Assembly: GCA_040290295.1 (NCBI GenBank)
Contig: PSMW01000031.1
Coordinates: 1-35,079 of the forward strand
Origin: CAADGV01 sp040290295
Lineage (GTDB): Bacteria; Bacteroidota; Ignavibacteria; UBA10030; UBA6906
Direction: 5' to 3'
Length of the DNA: 35,079 nt
Shown: positions 18,682-27,212 of the stretch, piece by piece
Layout of the letters: each line of letters opens with the position of its first letter
Position numbering within the stretch: the first letter of the stretch is position 1
Program-made: the position numbers and the translations under genes
The notes under the pieces: model-generated
The model's input: the letters and a program-made list of their open reading frames with translations, nothing else
Databases searched by the model: none
What the model was told of the DNA's origin: nothing

Positions 18682-20598
18682 TTACTTCTTCTTGTCGTCG
18701 TCCACCACTTCGTATTGTGCATCCTCCACCTTCTTTTCATCGGATTTGGGAGCCGCACCCGGACCCGCTGACGGTCCTGCTTGCGGTTCGCCGGCAGTTG
18801 CTTGCTGATACATCTGCGTCGAAGCCTCGTTCCAAGCAGCGTTCAATTCTTCCATCGCACTCTTGATGGTGTTGATGTTGCCGCCTTTGAGTGCCTCTTT
18901 CAGGTTGGCGTTTGCCGTCTCGATCTTGTTTCTGATGGACGGCGAGAGCTTGTCGCCGAACTCCTTCAGCTGCTTGTCCGTCTGGAAGGTCAGATTATCG
19001 GCCTGGTTCTTCAGGTCGATTTCTTCCTTCTTCTTCCGATCTTCAGCAGCATGCGCCGCAGCGTCGGCTTTCATCTTTTCGATCTCCTCTTTTGTCAATC
19101 CGCTCGACGATGTGATGCGGATAGACTGTTCGCGGCCCGTTCCCTTGTCCTTTGCAGACACATGGAGAATACCGTTGGCATCGATGTCGAAGGTGACTTC
19201 GATTTGCGGAACACCGCGCGGCGCTGGCGGAATACCATCGAGATGGAACCTTCCGAGCGTGCGGTTGTCTTTCGCCAAGGGTCGTTCGCCTTGCAAGACG
19301 TGAATCTCAACCGAAGGCTGGTTATCCGTCGCGGTCGAGAAGATTTCGCTCTTACGCGTTGGGATCGTCGTATTGGCTTCGATGATCTTCGTCATCACGC
19401 CGCCGAGCGTTTCGATGCCGAGCGAGAGCGGAGTGACATCCAGCAGCAACACGTCGGTCACGTCGCCGGCAAGTACGCCGCCTTGAATCGCCGCCCCAAC
19501 CGCGACCACTTCGTCGGGGTTGACGCCTTTGTGCGGTTCACGTCCAAAAATATCTTTCACGAGCTGCTGCACCTTGGGCATGCGCGTCATGCCGCCGACG
19601 AGGATGACCTCGTCGATGTCATTGGGCCGCAGGCCAGCCGCCTTCAGGGCAGCTTCAGTGGGACCGATGGTCTTTTGCACCAAATCATCGACGAGTTGCT
19701 CGAATTTTGCACGTGTAATCGTCATATTCAGGTGCTTTGGTCCATCGGCCGTTGCGGTGATGAACGGAAGGTTCACTTCGGTCTGCATGAGTGTCGAAAG
19801 CTCCATCTTGGCTTTCTCCGCCGCTTCACGCAGCCGTTGCAAAGCCATCGGGTCTTTGCGAAGGTCGATGCCTTCTTGTTTCTTGAATTCTTCCGCCAAG
19901 TAATCCACCAAGCGCTGGTCGAAGTTGTCGCCGCCAAGATGCGTGTCGCCGTTGGTGGCTTTCACTTCAAAGACCCCATCGCCGAGCTCGAGAATGGAGA
20001 TATCGAACGTTCCGCCGCCGAGGTCGAAGATCGCGACCTTCAAATTCTTGTGCTTCTTGTCCAACCCGTAAGCGAGTGCAGCTGCCGTCGGCTCGTTGAT
20101 GATGCGGCGGACGTTGAGTCCTGCGATCTCACCAGCTTCTTTCGTTGCCTGCCGTTGCGCGTCGTTGAAATATGCCGGCACGGTAATGACCGCATCGGTC
20201 ACCTTTTGACCAAGGTAGTCCTCAGCCGTCTGTTTCATCTTTTGAAGAATCATCGCGCTGATTTCCGGTGGAGAGTACACCCGGTCGCCGATCTGGACGC
20301 GAGCCGTATTGTTTTCACCTCGCACCACTTTGTAAGGCACCAACTTCATCTCCTCGGTCACCTCGTCGTAGAATCGCCCCATGAACCTCTTAATAGAGTA
20401 AATGGTGTTCTGCGAGTTGGTCACCGCTTGCCGTTTCGCCGCTTGCCCTACCAAGCGTTCGCCCGTCTTGGTGAAAGCAACAACGGAGGGTGTTGTTCGG
20501 CCCCCTTCCGAATTCGGGATGACGACTGGGTCGCTTCCCTCCATCACGGCAACAACGGAGTTGGTTGTACCCAAGTCGATTCCAATAATTTTTCCCAT
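18682..20598 (-). CDS. dnaK: Chaperone DnaK (Hsp70)
   Basis: 638-aa Hsp70. It starts with the phosphate-1 motif GKIIGIDLGTTNS. The nucleotide-binding domain includes IFDLGGGTFDISIL and VGGMTRMPKVQQ, then the substrate-binding domain (LLLDVTPLSLGIETLGG) and a lid ending in a Gly/Ala/Pro-rich linker and the acidic tail DDDKKK. The ATG has an AGGAGAG site. No CIRCE is present upstream and dnaJ/grpE are not adjacent. clpB follows. Confidence 0.99.
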   Translation of the reverse strand: MGKIIGIDLGTTNSVVAVMEGSDPVVIPNSEGGRTTPSVVAFTKTGERLVGQAAKRQAVTNSQNTIYSIKRFMGRFYDEVTEEMKLVPYKVVRGENNTARVQIGDRVYSPPEISAMILQKMKQTAEDYLGQKVTDAVITVPAYFNDAQRQATKEAGEIAGLNVRRIINEPTAAALAYGLDKKHKNLKVAIFDLGGGTFDISILELGDGVFEVKATNGDTHLGGDNFDQRLVDYLAEEFKKQEGIDLRKDPMALQRLREAAEKAKMELSTLMQTEVNLPFITATADGPKHLNMTITRAKFEQLVDDLVQKTIGPTEAALKAAGLRPNDIDEVILVGGMTRMPKVQQLVKDIFGREPHKGVNPDEVVAVGAAIQGGVLAGDVTDVLLLDVTPLSLGIETLGGVMTKIIEANTTIPTRKSEIFSTATDNQPSVEIHVLQGERPLAKDNRTLGRFHLDGIPPAPRGVPQIEVTFDIDANGILHVSAKDKGTGREQSIRITSSSGLTKEEIEKMKADAAAHAAEDRKKKEEIDLKNQADNLTFQTDKQLKEFGDKLSPSIRNKIETANANLKEALKGGNINTIKSAMEELNAAWNEASTQMYQQATAGEPQAGPSAGPGAAPKSDEKKVEDAQYEVVDDDKKK

Positions 20599-21011
20599 AA
20601 GAAACTCTCCTCTCGAGTGATTGTACAGTGGTCGAAAAACCTACACTTCTCTGCCCTACATATTTACCAATGACATGCCACGATGGAGAAGTACAGCAGT
20701 TTTTCCGTAATCCTCAAGACGTCAACGAGTTAGAGTCAGTCACCCGCTTTGGACAAAGCCGAAGGCATTGCCACGCTGTCAGCAGCCTGTTGGCGGATTG
20801 GCACGATTTGCTTCCTTCATGACAAAATGCAAGTATGGGTGTGCGACAATCCTTACTTGACTTTCGCAGATGTTTGTACTATAATTTTCGTTGTTCCTAC
20901 TCCGAGTGCGAACCGATCGCCCAGATTTCGCCACGTTCTCGCAACACCCACGGCAGTTCGCTTGCCGTTCTCAAAGCTCGACACCTGTTCCACTTCCTTC
21001 AAGAGGCAGCC
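20599..21011. other. Divergent intergenic region dnaK / biotin ligase
   Basis: 413 bp between the two divergent genes. The right part holds the plus-strand promoter of the ligase gene and about 120 nt of leader. I saw no convincing dnaK promoter, CIRCE or small gene in the left part. An AGGAGAG ribosome site precedes dnaK. Confidence 0.6.
20857..20885 (+). promoter_or_regulatory. Promoter of the biotin ligase-pantothenate kinase operon
   Basis: TTGACT (20857-20862), 17-nt spacer, TATAAT (20880-20885). The -10 is consensus and the -35 differs at one base. It lies inside the 5' part of the longest open frame that begins at 20835, so the true protein start must be downstream. Confidence 0.85.
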
Positions 21012-21854
21012 ATGATCACCGAGAGAGAATTGCGGAAGGGCTTGAAGACGAAGATGTTTGGGAAGAAGATTTATGCGTTCCAGACGATTGACTCTACAAA
21101 CAACTGCGCTAAAGCCGTTGCCAATCTTGGCGGTCCCGAGGGCATAGTGGTGATCGCTGAGGAACAGACCGCCGGTAGAGGAAGGCTCGGCAGGCAATGG
21201 TTAGCCAACCCCAACGAGAATCTCACCTTTTCGCTCGTATTGCGACCGAACGTTCCACCCGAAGCAATCAACCAACTTCCTCTCTTCGTCGGCGTTGCGC
21301 TCGCCGAGGCGATCGAGAAGACGACGGCCATACACGCTGAGTGTAAGTGGCCGAACGACATTCTGCTTAATCGAAAAAAAGTCGCAGGCATACTCGTCGA
21401 AGGTTCCATGCAGCAGAACTTGGTGGAATATGTTGTGGTCGGCATCGGCATCAACGTCAATCAGACATCGTTCCCTCAAGAACTTGCGAGCAAGGCCACG
21501 TCGCTGCGCTTAGAATGCCGGCGGGAGATAGACCGAGCGACATTGTTCAGAGACATCCTCACGGCGCTCGAAGCATTGTACCAGCAATGTATCAAGCGCG
21601 GATTCAGCATTATGCTTCCCCTGTGGATGCAGCGCAGTAGCATGATGAACAAGCCCATCGCTGTGTCGCAGCAGGGGACGGTCATCACCGGTATTGTGAA
21701 AGGGCTGAGCAAAGAAGGCGGATTGATTCTTCACTCCAACGGCATCGACCGAACGCTCTTTGCAGGTGATGTTACGATACTCGGTGAAGTGAATGAACGA
21801 TTCGTCGGTTCGACCACAGTCGCCCAGCCGTCCGCTTCACTGCCGCGAGCATAA
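21012..21854 (+). CDS. birA: Biotin--[acetyl-CoA-carboxylase] ligase
   Basis: 280-aa enzyme that activates biotin with ATP and attaches it to the biotin carboxyl carrier protein. Motifs: QTIDSTN at the start of the catalytic domain, EEQTAGRGRLGRQW (biotinyl-AMP loop), KWPNDILLNRKKVAGILVEG and VVGIGINVNQ. There is no N-terminal winged helix, so it is a class I ligase without repressor function. The start at 21012 follows an AGAGG site and lies about 120 nt after the promoter; the frame is open to 20835, but that start precedes the promoter. Its stop overlaps the next ATG (TAATG). Confidence 0.95.
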   Translation: MITERELRKGLKTKMFGKKIYAFQTIDSTNNCAKAVANLGGPEGIVVIAEEQTAGRGRLGRQWLANPNENLTFSLVLRPNVPPEAINQLPLFVGVALAEAIEKTTAIHAECKWPNDILLNRKKVAGILVEGSMQQNLVEYVVVGIGINVNQTSFPQELASKATSLRLECRREIDRATLFRDILTALEALYQQCIKRGFSIMLPLWMQRSSMMNKPIAVSQQGTVITGIVKGLSKEGGLILHSNGIDRTLFAGDVTILGEVNERFVGSTTVAQPSASLPRA

Positions 21855-22627
21855 TGCTCCTCGCTCTGGATATTGGAAACTCTACCATTGCCGCAGCCCT
21901 GTTCGAGGGCGAACATCTGCGCGGAACGTACACCGCGCCGAGTACGGTCCAACGCACGGCAGAAGAAAGATGGCACATGATCGAAACGCTGCTGCTGAAC
22001 TCGGGCTGTTCCCACGAGGATGTGACGCATGCGGGCATTTCGTCGGTCGTTCCCTTCCTTACGCAACGTTTTTCCGAACTGATCGCGCACAACCTTGGTT
22101 GCCATCCTCTCATCATCAACGGCACGCTGGATTTGGGATTTCGCATTCATTACCGCGATGCATCGACACTCGGAGCGGATCGCCTCTGTAGTGCCGCCGC
22201 GGCATTCGAGAAATTCGGAGGACCGATTATCGTCGTTGACTTCGGAACGGCTACCACGTACGGCGTTGTCGATGCGCATGGTGATTTCCTTGGCGGTGCA
22301 ATCGCCTTGGGCGTGAGAACAACAGCAGAGACACTACAACGGAGGACGGCTCAACTTCCTTCGTTCGAACTCCAACCTCCCACAACGCCCATTGCAAACG
22401 ATACGGTTTCGGCAATGCAAGCCGGAACCATTTTCGGCACGATCGATGCCGTCGAAGGAATGCTTGCACGCATCAGGAAAGCGTTAGGCATCCATGCCCG
22501 TGCCGTTGCGACAGGCGGACTCTCACCAGTTATCGCTCCCCTCATTCCTTCCATCGAACATCATGAACCATCCTTGGTCCTCGAGGGTGTGCGCCTCTTG
22601 ACTTCACGCCTCTTCCGCCGCCGATGA
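21854..22627 (+). CDS. coaX: Type III pantothenate kinase CoaX
   Basis: 257 aa, phosphorylates pantothenate in the first step of CoA synthesis. ASKHA-fold motifs: LALDIGNSTIAAALFEG (phosphate-1), HYRDASTLGADRLCSAAAAF, IIVVDFGTATTYGVVD (phosphate-2, following the GADR motif typical of CoaX) and VATGGLSPVIAPLI near the C-terminus. It is coupled to birA by a one-base TAATG overlap. The birA-coaX pairing is common and in some bacteria the two are fused. Confidence 0.96.
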   Translation: MLLALDIGNSTIAAALFEGEHLRGTYTAPSTVQRTAEERWHMIETLLLNSGCSHEDVTHAGISSVVPFLTQRFSELIAHNLGCHPLIINGTLDLGFRIHYRDASTLGADRLCSAAAAFEKFGGPIIVVDFGTATTYGVVDAHGDFLGGAIALGVRTTAETLQRRTAQLPSFELQPPTTPIANDTVSAMQAGTIFGTIDAVEGMLARIRKALGIHARAVATGGLSPVIAPLIPSIEHHEPSLVLEGVRLLTSRLFRRR

Positions 22628-22788
22628 ACATCCAGCGGTCGAAACCTCGATCGCCGCTTAGCTGAGGAGAGGGGGTATCGACCGTTAAAGCGGTGCTGCT
22701 TCGAAAGCATGCGTGACAATGCCAAGCCCGTGGCTAAAGGCACCGGACGGCTTCATCACTTCATCGTTGGAAAGAAATGGACGCTGCG

Positions 22789-22856
22789 CTATGGGAGTCG
22801 TATAAAACTCGAACCCATGCGCACCGATAGCATTAGAGCATTTTCCCCTCCCATAG
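22789..22856. repeat. Inverted repeat A, 9-bp arms
   Basis: CTATGGGAG at 22789-22797 and its exact reverse complement CTCCCATAG at 22848-22856, enclosing 50 nt. Not a tRNA: no T-arm or D-arm pairing can be drawn although GGTTCGAGT occurs on the minus strand. Confidence 0.6.
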
Positions 22857-22952
22857 ACAAAAGCTGGTTTGTTCGGATTTCGACTCCATAAGCGAAAATC
22901 TTACCCCGCTCTTTACAGGGAATGCAGGAGATTTCCCCCATGCATACCCCCT

Positions 22953-23015
22953 CACCGACTGCCCATGACGTTTGCCAATTGTGCCGTGAATTATGTGCGC
23001 CACAAGCAGTCGGTG
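22953..23015. repeat. Inverted repeat B, 10-bp arms
   Basis: CACCGACTGC at 22953-22962 and GCAGTCGGTG at 23006-23015, enclosing 43 nt. Flanking C-rich and G-rich blocks could extend pairing with small bulges. It lies just past the stop of the minus-strand gene at 23041-23256 and has no T tract on either strand. Confidence 0.6.
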
Positions 23016-23040
23016 GTAGGGGAATCATACTCCGCCCGCG

Positions 23041-23256
23041 TTAATTCAAACTCGGACGAGTGAGGGTATGCACTTCTGCTTTCAGCAGACTCTGTAGCTT
23101 CTGCTCAACCGAGCACACAAATGCCCTACAGCATCCGGCGATCTCGATGTGTGGAAGCCCGACTCCCTTGTGTTGGTCGATAATAATCTCGACCGGCATG
23201 TCGTGATTGGGACAGCGCAGCGAGGATAACCACTGCGCGTGAAGCGTGGAGTTCAT
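23041..23256 (-). CDS. Small Cys-rich hypothetical protein
   Basis: 71 aa from the ATG at 23256, which has an AGGGGAG ribosome site; the frame runs on to 23283 without a better site. It shows CPNH (15-18), then a Cys pair (42-43) and Cys48 in IEIAGCCRAFVCSVEQKLQSLL. The CxxH plus CC spacing suggests a small metal- or disulfide-stabilised fold seen in short uncharacterised proteins of FCB bacteria. It lies 118 nt after the type IX-secreted propeller gene, with a stem-loop between them. No function can be assigned. Confidence 0.6.
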   Translation of the reverse strand: MNSTLHAQWLSSLRCPNHDMPVEIIIDQHKGVGLPHIEIAGCCRAFVCSVEQKLQSLLKAEVHTLTRPSLN

Positions 23257-23331
23257 GTTTTCTCCCCTGACCTGTTGTGCCATAACGACTTCGAATCTCT
23301 TCTACCTTATCTCACTGCTCATGCAGCATCA

Positions 23332-23358
23332 GCTTCCACTCGTTGATTCTGTGGAAGC
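23332..23358 (-). terminator. Stem-loop after the secreted propeller gene (weak terminator?)
   Basis: Exact 8-bp arms GCTTCCAC/GTGGAAGC around an 11-nt loop, 17 nt after the stop at 23375. There is no T run, so it may stabilise the message rather than terminate it. Confidence 0.4.
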
Positions 23359-23374
23359 GAACGGACAGATGTCC

Positions 23375-25819
23375 TTATTTCAAAAGAACCATCTTACGCG
23401 TTTGCGAATACGTCCCCGCGGTGATCCGATAAAAATAGATACCGGAAGCGAGACGCGCGCCGGCACTGTTGCGTGGGTCGAACGTTACTTCGTACGACCC
23501 TGCCGATTGCTGACCGTTCACCAAGGTCGCGACTTCTTGTCCCGCGATGGTGTACACCTTCAACGTCACATGCGCGTCCGCCGGAAGTGCGTAGCGAATC
23601 GTCGTCGAAGGATTGAACGGGTTCGGATAGTTTTGCGCCAAGAGATATTTTGTGGGGATCGTTGCAATTGGTTCGGGTTTGAATCCGACGCCGACCTGTT
23701 TTATCCACAATTGAGTGACGATGGCAGAGCCTTCACCAACAGCGTTGACGGCAATCGTCACTTCTCCTTTCTCGTACGTCGATTTCGGCAGTGAGAAAAA
23801 CCCTGCCCGGGTCGGCGTTGCACCGACACGGACAGCATCGCCTAGCCGCACACCGTTGGCGGTGAGGGTTTGCAAACGACCAATGCCATCGCCTGCAGCG
23901 AACTCGGCAGCCACCTCGTACTCACTTTCAGGATCGAGACCGGAGAAGCGATACACCACCGATGAGGCGCTCTCGTTCGCTGTCTGCGACGGGGTATTGC
24001 CCCACCGTACAGCGCTTCCCTGAACGAGATGCGCATCATCGTAGCGGTTTGAACTTCCACAATCTTCATGGTAATACAAGGGCAGTGTGAAGCGGGTGTT
24101 AGAGAACAGAGGCTCGCCGCCATACGCCGATGTTGCCCCGATTTCGTAGCGGTATGTGCCGGCAGCAACCTGCGAACCGTCGTCGCCCCGGCGATCCCAC
24201 AGCAGGTGCTTCTGGCCGGCAGTCATCCACGACGATGCGAGGGTGCGGACGAGCCTATTCTGTTCATCGTAAATGCGGACGGTAACATCGGCGACATCGG
24301 TCAGCACAAAGCGACTTGCTACAGAGCTGACATCCTCATCTGCGCTGAAAGCAATCTCCTTCATCTTCACGCCGAGCTTTCTTCGCTGTGCGCCGCTCGC
24401 TTCGTCCCACCGTTCAATCGCGAAAACCTGGTCGAATCCCGCGAAGGAAGCGCCTCTTCCTTCGATCTCGACCTTCGCAAACGGAATATCGACCGCGCCG
24501 AGCGCCTCGTACCCCCGCGTTCCGCCCTCGACATCCAAGAACTCCAACATGGAGGTGAATTTGAAGAGGCGAGAACGGACTTGTTCAACAGCATACACGT
24601 TGCCGAAATGATCCACCTTCAGCGAGCTGAATGACTGATCGTACGAACCGCGAAATTCGTTCAGTAGCGAAAGCGAGGTGCCTTCATCGAGGAACACACG
24701 AATCCGCTTGGCGAGCTTATCGACAACGTACACCACATTCGTGTTCGTTCCGTTCCATCGTCCAACCGCAAGGGCAGTCGGTGTCTCGAAGCCCTCGAAG
24801 ACGGCAACCCGTTCGTTGCGTCGAGAACCACCTGTGTATTTGTACACGACGTTCTCGGTTGCGTCGGCAATATAGAGATAATCATCGCGCGTGTCGAACG
24901 GCGTAGCGTTGTCGTTCACCGCGATGTCCGACGGATTGGTCAGCACACCGATAGTGTGACGATGCTGCAGTTCAACATTGTCGTCGCTGCCGGTCAGTTG
25001 CAGCACCAATACCCGCTTGTTCGTCGGCTCGCCGACGAACACATGACCATCAGTATCGACCGCGAGCGCTGAGGGAGCCTGCACAGCATAAGCTTTGATC
25101 CAGCGATCCATGTTCCCGTAGATGATCCGATTCCATTCGGGATCGAGGACGAGCTGGATGTACGTAGCCGACACTCCCGGAAGCGAGCGGAAGTACCGAA
25201 CAGCATAATACGACGCCGTCTTGTTCGGAAGTCCAAACAACGAACGAGCGAGCCGCGTCCGCGTCGTCTGCTTTGTCAAGCGATCGATGCCATGCTCGCG
25301 ACTCACGGAAACGGGGATAAACGTTTCACCGACCGAGACGCCTGCATTCGTCGGTTCGCCCGTCGTGTGCGTGATTACCGTGCCTGCCACGGTGGATGCT
25401 GAACCAACGCTGGGTACAGTGCCCCCCGTGACCATCCAACGCCCGCCGATCTTTTCCAGCTCCAGCCGATCGCCTGAAGGAAACACGACCGATGCCGCGC
25501 TCCCCTGCACGTGCACGCGGCATCGCTCGGTTGCTTGAGGTTGTACGAGGGCAGCGGCGATGCCGTTACGCACGCCGGTCAAGACCGCCTGCCCATGTTG
25601 TAGATGGAGAACAAATTGGGACACGAGTTTCCGCGCCACACCACCGGTACCACCACCATTGGCCCGCAGCTCATCAACGATGAGCTGAATCTCCGCCTCG
25701 TCGGAAACACGTGCCCAGTGCCCACCCAACTGCTCCGGTGAGCGGGATTCGCCCGCACGCGCCACGCCACACACGATCACGCTCATCACCATCACTGCAC
25801 ACAATGATAAAGTCTTCAT
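23375..25819 (-). CDS. Type IX-secreted NHL/beta-propeller protein with FlgD-Ig and sorting domain
   Basis: 814 aa. Signal peptide to about residue 22 (VARA-GES). An unassigned N-terminal domain is followed by a beta-propeller of NHL-like repeats (e.g. APSALAVDTDGHVFVGEPTN, NPSDIAVNDNATPFD, HFGNVYAVEQ, about 240-440). A FlgD Ig-like domain follows (VRIYDEQNRLVRTLASSW then GTYRYEIGA), then a carbohydrate-binding-like beta domain. The C-terminus has LLAQNYPNPFNPSTTIRYAL and ends GIYFYRITAGTYSQTRKMVLLK, the classical type A sorting domain of T9SS in Ignavibacteria and relatives. It is probably surface-bound or released. Preceded by GGGGAGAAG, 15 nt after the DUF3570 gene. Confidence 0.9.
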   Translation of the reverse strand: MKTLSLCAVMVMSVIVCGVARAGESRSPEQLGGHWARVSDEAEIQLIVDELRANGGGTGGVARKLVSQFVLHLQHGQAVLTGVRNGIAAALVQPQATERCRVHVQGSAASVVFPSGDRLELEKIGGRWMVTGGTVPSVGSASTVAGTVITHTTGEPTNAGVSVGETFIPVSVSREHGIDRLTKQTTRTRLARSLFGLPNKTASYYAVRYFRSLPGVSATYIQLVLDPEWNRIIYGNMDRWIKAYAVQAPSALAVDTDGHVFVGEPTNKRVLVLQLTGSDDNVELQHRHTIGVLTNPSDIAVNDNATPFDTRDDYLYIADATENVVYKYTGGSRRNERVAVFEGFETPTALAVGRWNGTNTNVVYVVDKLAKRIRVFLDEGTSLSLLNEFRGSYDQSFSSLKVDHFGNVYAVEQVRSRLFKFTSMLEFLDVEGGTRGYEALGAVDIPFAKVEIEGRGASFAGFDQVFAIERWDEASGAQRRKLGVKMKEIAFSADEDVSSVASRFVLTDVADVTVRIYDEQNRLVRTLASSWMTAGQKHLLWDRRGDDGSQVAAGTYRYEIGATSAYGGEPLFSNTRFTLPLYYHEDCGSSNRYDDAHLVQGSAVRWGNTPSQTANESASSVVYRFSGLDPESEYEVAAEFAAGDGIGRLQTLTANGVRLGDAVRVGATPTRAGFFSLPKSTYEKGEVTIAVNAVGEGSAIVTQLWIKQVGVGFKPEPIATIPTKYLLAQNYPNPFNPSTTIRYALPADAHVTLKVYTIAGQEVATLVNGQQSAGSYEVTFDPRNSAGARLASGIYFYRITAGTYSQTRKMVLLK

Positions 25820-25834
25820 GCTCTTCTCCCCGAA

Positions 25835-26971
25835 TTAGATCGAGAATTTGACTGTTGCTTGAATGATGTTCGCCGAAAAATCCATGTCGTTAAAGTACCG
25901 GAAATACATCAGCTCGATAGCCGAGTCGCGCAGGAACTCCAGATCGGCATTCCCTTTTGCGAGACCGCGCAGCAGATACGTAAGTGAGAAGCCGAAGTTG
26001 TTGGAGGAGAACGGCTTCAGTTTGTAATCCGAGGTGCGATAGTCCGTCGCAAGATTCGGTTGCACATACCGATCCGCATAGAACGAGGCTTGTGTTTGCG
26101 TGTAGTACCGGTAGTCCACGCCGAAGATAAGGTCGTTGAAAATGTATTTGTTGAACTTCACTTCCGCTGTGTGTGAGCGAACCTTCCACGTGTCGAAATA
26201 GTAACGGTAGCTTGCGATGAACGAAGCTTTGATCGGTACGATGAACTGACTCATGCGCAGTGCGCCGGCATGCCGCACACGATAGTCGGGGTGGACCTCA
26301 TCCACGAGGGTGGAAGCACCGAGCGCGTCGTACACACGCACTTGACGATACGGATCGCTCAAGAAGCCTTTGTGAACAACGAAATCGTAGCTGAAATCCA
26401 ACACCGTATTCGGCGAGAGGACTTGGCTCACGTTGAGCGAGCCGGTGGAGGTCTTCTTCCGCTGGTTGACGAGATCGCCGTTCTCCAAAATCTTTCCGAC
26501 GAGATCGGCGTTGTATTGACCGCGCAAGGTAATCGTGGTGTTCTTGTCGTTGAGCTCTTGGCTGTACGTGAGCACCGCTGCGTTGGAGCGATAGTCCACC
26601 TCTTGACTGCGATAGTAAGTGAGAGCGAGCGTCGCATTCTCCAACACTCCCTGTTGAATGCCGACGATGACCTGCCCGCGATTTTTCTTGAATGGTTCAT
26701 TCTTGCGGCGTTGGGGACGCGTCGCTCCCGTCACGGCGGTCACCGGCGGCACGGTCACTTGATCCAGCTCGATGTCGAACAGCAGCAGCGTGTTCGCGAG
26801 CAGACGCTTCGCGAGATTGAACGACGTGGTGATCACACTATTGTCGCCGCTGTCGGAAAAATAGTATGTGGTGAAGCCAAGCCCCTCGCTCCCGCCCGCA
26901 GCGAAGCCGAGCGCCCATGGAAAACTTGCGACCAGCAGCATCAGCGCGATATGTGTGCGATATCGTTTCAT
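25835..26971 (-). CDS. DUF3570 outer-membrane beta-barrel protein
   Basis: 378 aa from ATG 26971 with a signal peptide (KRYRTHIALMLLVASFPWALG). The rest is rich in alternating aromatic beta-strands (VDYRSNAAVLTYSQEL, FIASYRYYFDTWKV, LIFGVDYRYYTQTQ) and ends with a strand terminating in VKFSI, typical of outer-membrane barrels. Order and sequence match the DUF3570 family, which regularly follows a DUF4266 lipoprotein, as it does here. In other genomes this pair lies near thioredoxin and ApbE flavin transferase genes; those are not in this window. The frame is open to 27028 but overlaps the upstream gene. Function unknown. Confidence 0.85.
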   Translation of the reverse strand: MKRYRTHIALMLLVASFPWALGFAAGGSEGLGFTTYYFSDSGDNSVITTSFNLAKRLLANTLLLFDIELDQVTVPPVTAVTGATRPQRRKNEPFKKNRGQVIVGIQQGVLENATLALTYYRSQEVDYRSNAAVLTYSQELNDKNTTITLRGQYNADLVGKILENGDLVNQRKKTSTGSLNVSQVLSPNTVLDFSYDFVVHKGFLSDPYRQVRVYDALGASTLVDEVHPDYRVRHAGALRMSQFIVPIKASFIASYRYYFDTWKVRSHTAEVKFNKYIFNDLIFGVDYRYYTQTQASFYADRYVQPNLATDYRTSDYKLKPFSSNNFGFSLTYLLRGLAKGNADLEFLRDSAIELMYFRYFNDMDFSANIIQATVKFSI

Positions 26972-26984
26972 GCGCAGTCGTGGT

Positions 26985-27203
26985 CTATTTTGCACATCCA
27001 CACCCGCCGCCGATTCCTGCAACACCACCTATGCTACCTTCGCGGGTCGAGAAGAATTTCTGTTCAAGCGTTTGCTTTGCGAACACATCCGTCCGCTCCA
27101 TAATCGGATCACCGAGGTTCGCCCGCTGATACACCTTCACGGTAGAACAACCCGCGAGGATGCACATCAGCAAGCCGAGCGCGATAAGGCGCATAGATCG
27201 CAT
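26985..27203 (-). CDS. DUF4266 lipoprotein
   Basis: 72 aa. Lipoprotein signal ending ILAGC (Cys19), then STVKVYQRANLGDPIM, a conserved middle and the Gly/Cys-rich tail GIGGGCGCAK. The YQR..L.DP motif and CGC tail are characteristic of DUF4266. It lies 9 nt after the di-haem protein gene and 13 nt before the DUF3570 barrel gene, so is likely an outer-membrane-anchored partner of the barrel. Confidence 0.85.
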   Translation of the reverse strand: MRSMRLIALGLLMCILAGCSTVKVYQRANLGDPIMERTDVFAKQTLEQKFFSTREGSIGGVAGIGGGCGCAK

Positions 27204-27212
27204 CTCTTCCTC

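Larger units (their letters stand above)
22628..23040. other. Intergenic region with two long-armed inverted repeats
   Basis: 413 bp between convergent genes with no convincing reading frame and no clear terminator. It contains CTATGGGAG (22789-22797) repeated inverted at 22848-22856, and CACCGACTGC (22953-22962) repeated inverted at 23006-23015, the latter extended by CCCC-rich/GGGG-rich flanks. Structured RNA or a decayed small element are both possible; neither is shown. Confidence 0.5.

Noticed and set aside
20604..20620. ACTCTCCTCTCGAGTG before dnaK as a CIRCE-like element
   Set aside because: The arms do not match TTAGCACTC/GAGTGCTAA; only a partial GAGTG resemblance.
20798..20813. TTGGCACGATTTGCTT resembling a sigma54 -24/-12 promoter
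   Set aside because: Only 8 nt separate the GG and GC dinucleotides where 10 are needed; the sigma70-type promoter at 20857-20885 explains expression.
22789..22856. Possible tRNA on the minus strand (GGTTCGAGT near paired ends)
   Set aside because: T-arm and D-arm stems do not pair, and the length is only 68 nt without CCA or anticodon stem.
22709..22891. 60-codon plus-strand frame in the coaX downstream region
   Set aside because: No ribosome site or homology, and it overlaps inverted repeat A; treated as chance.
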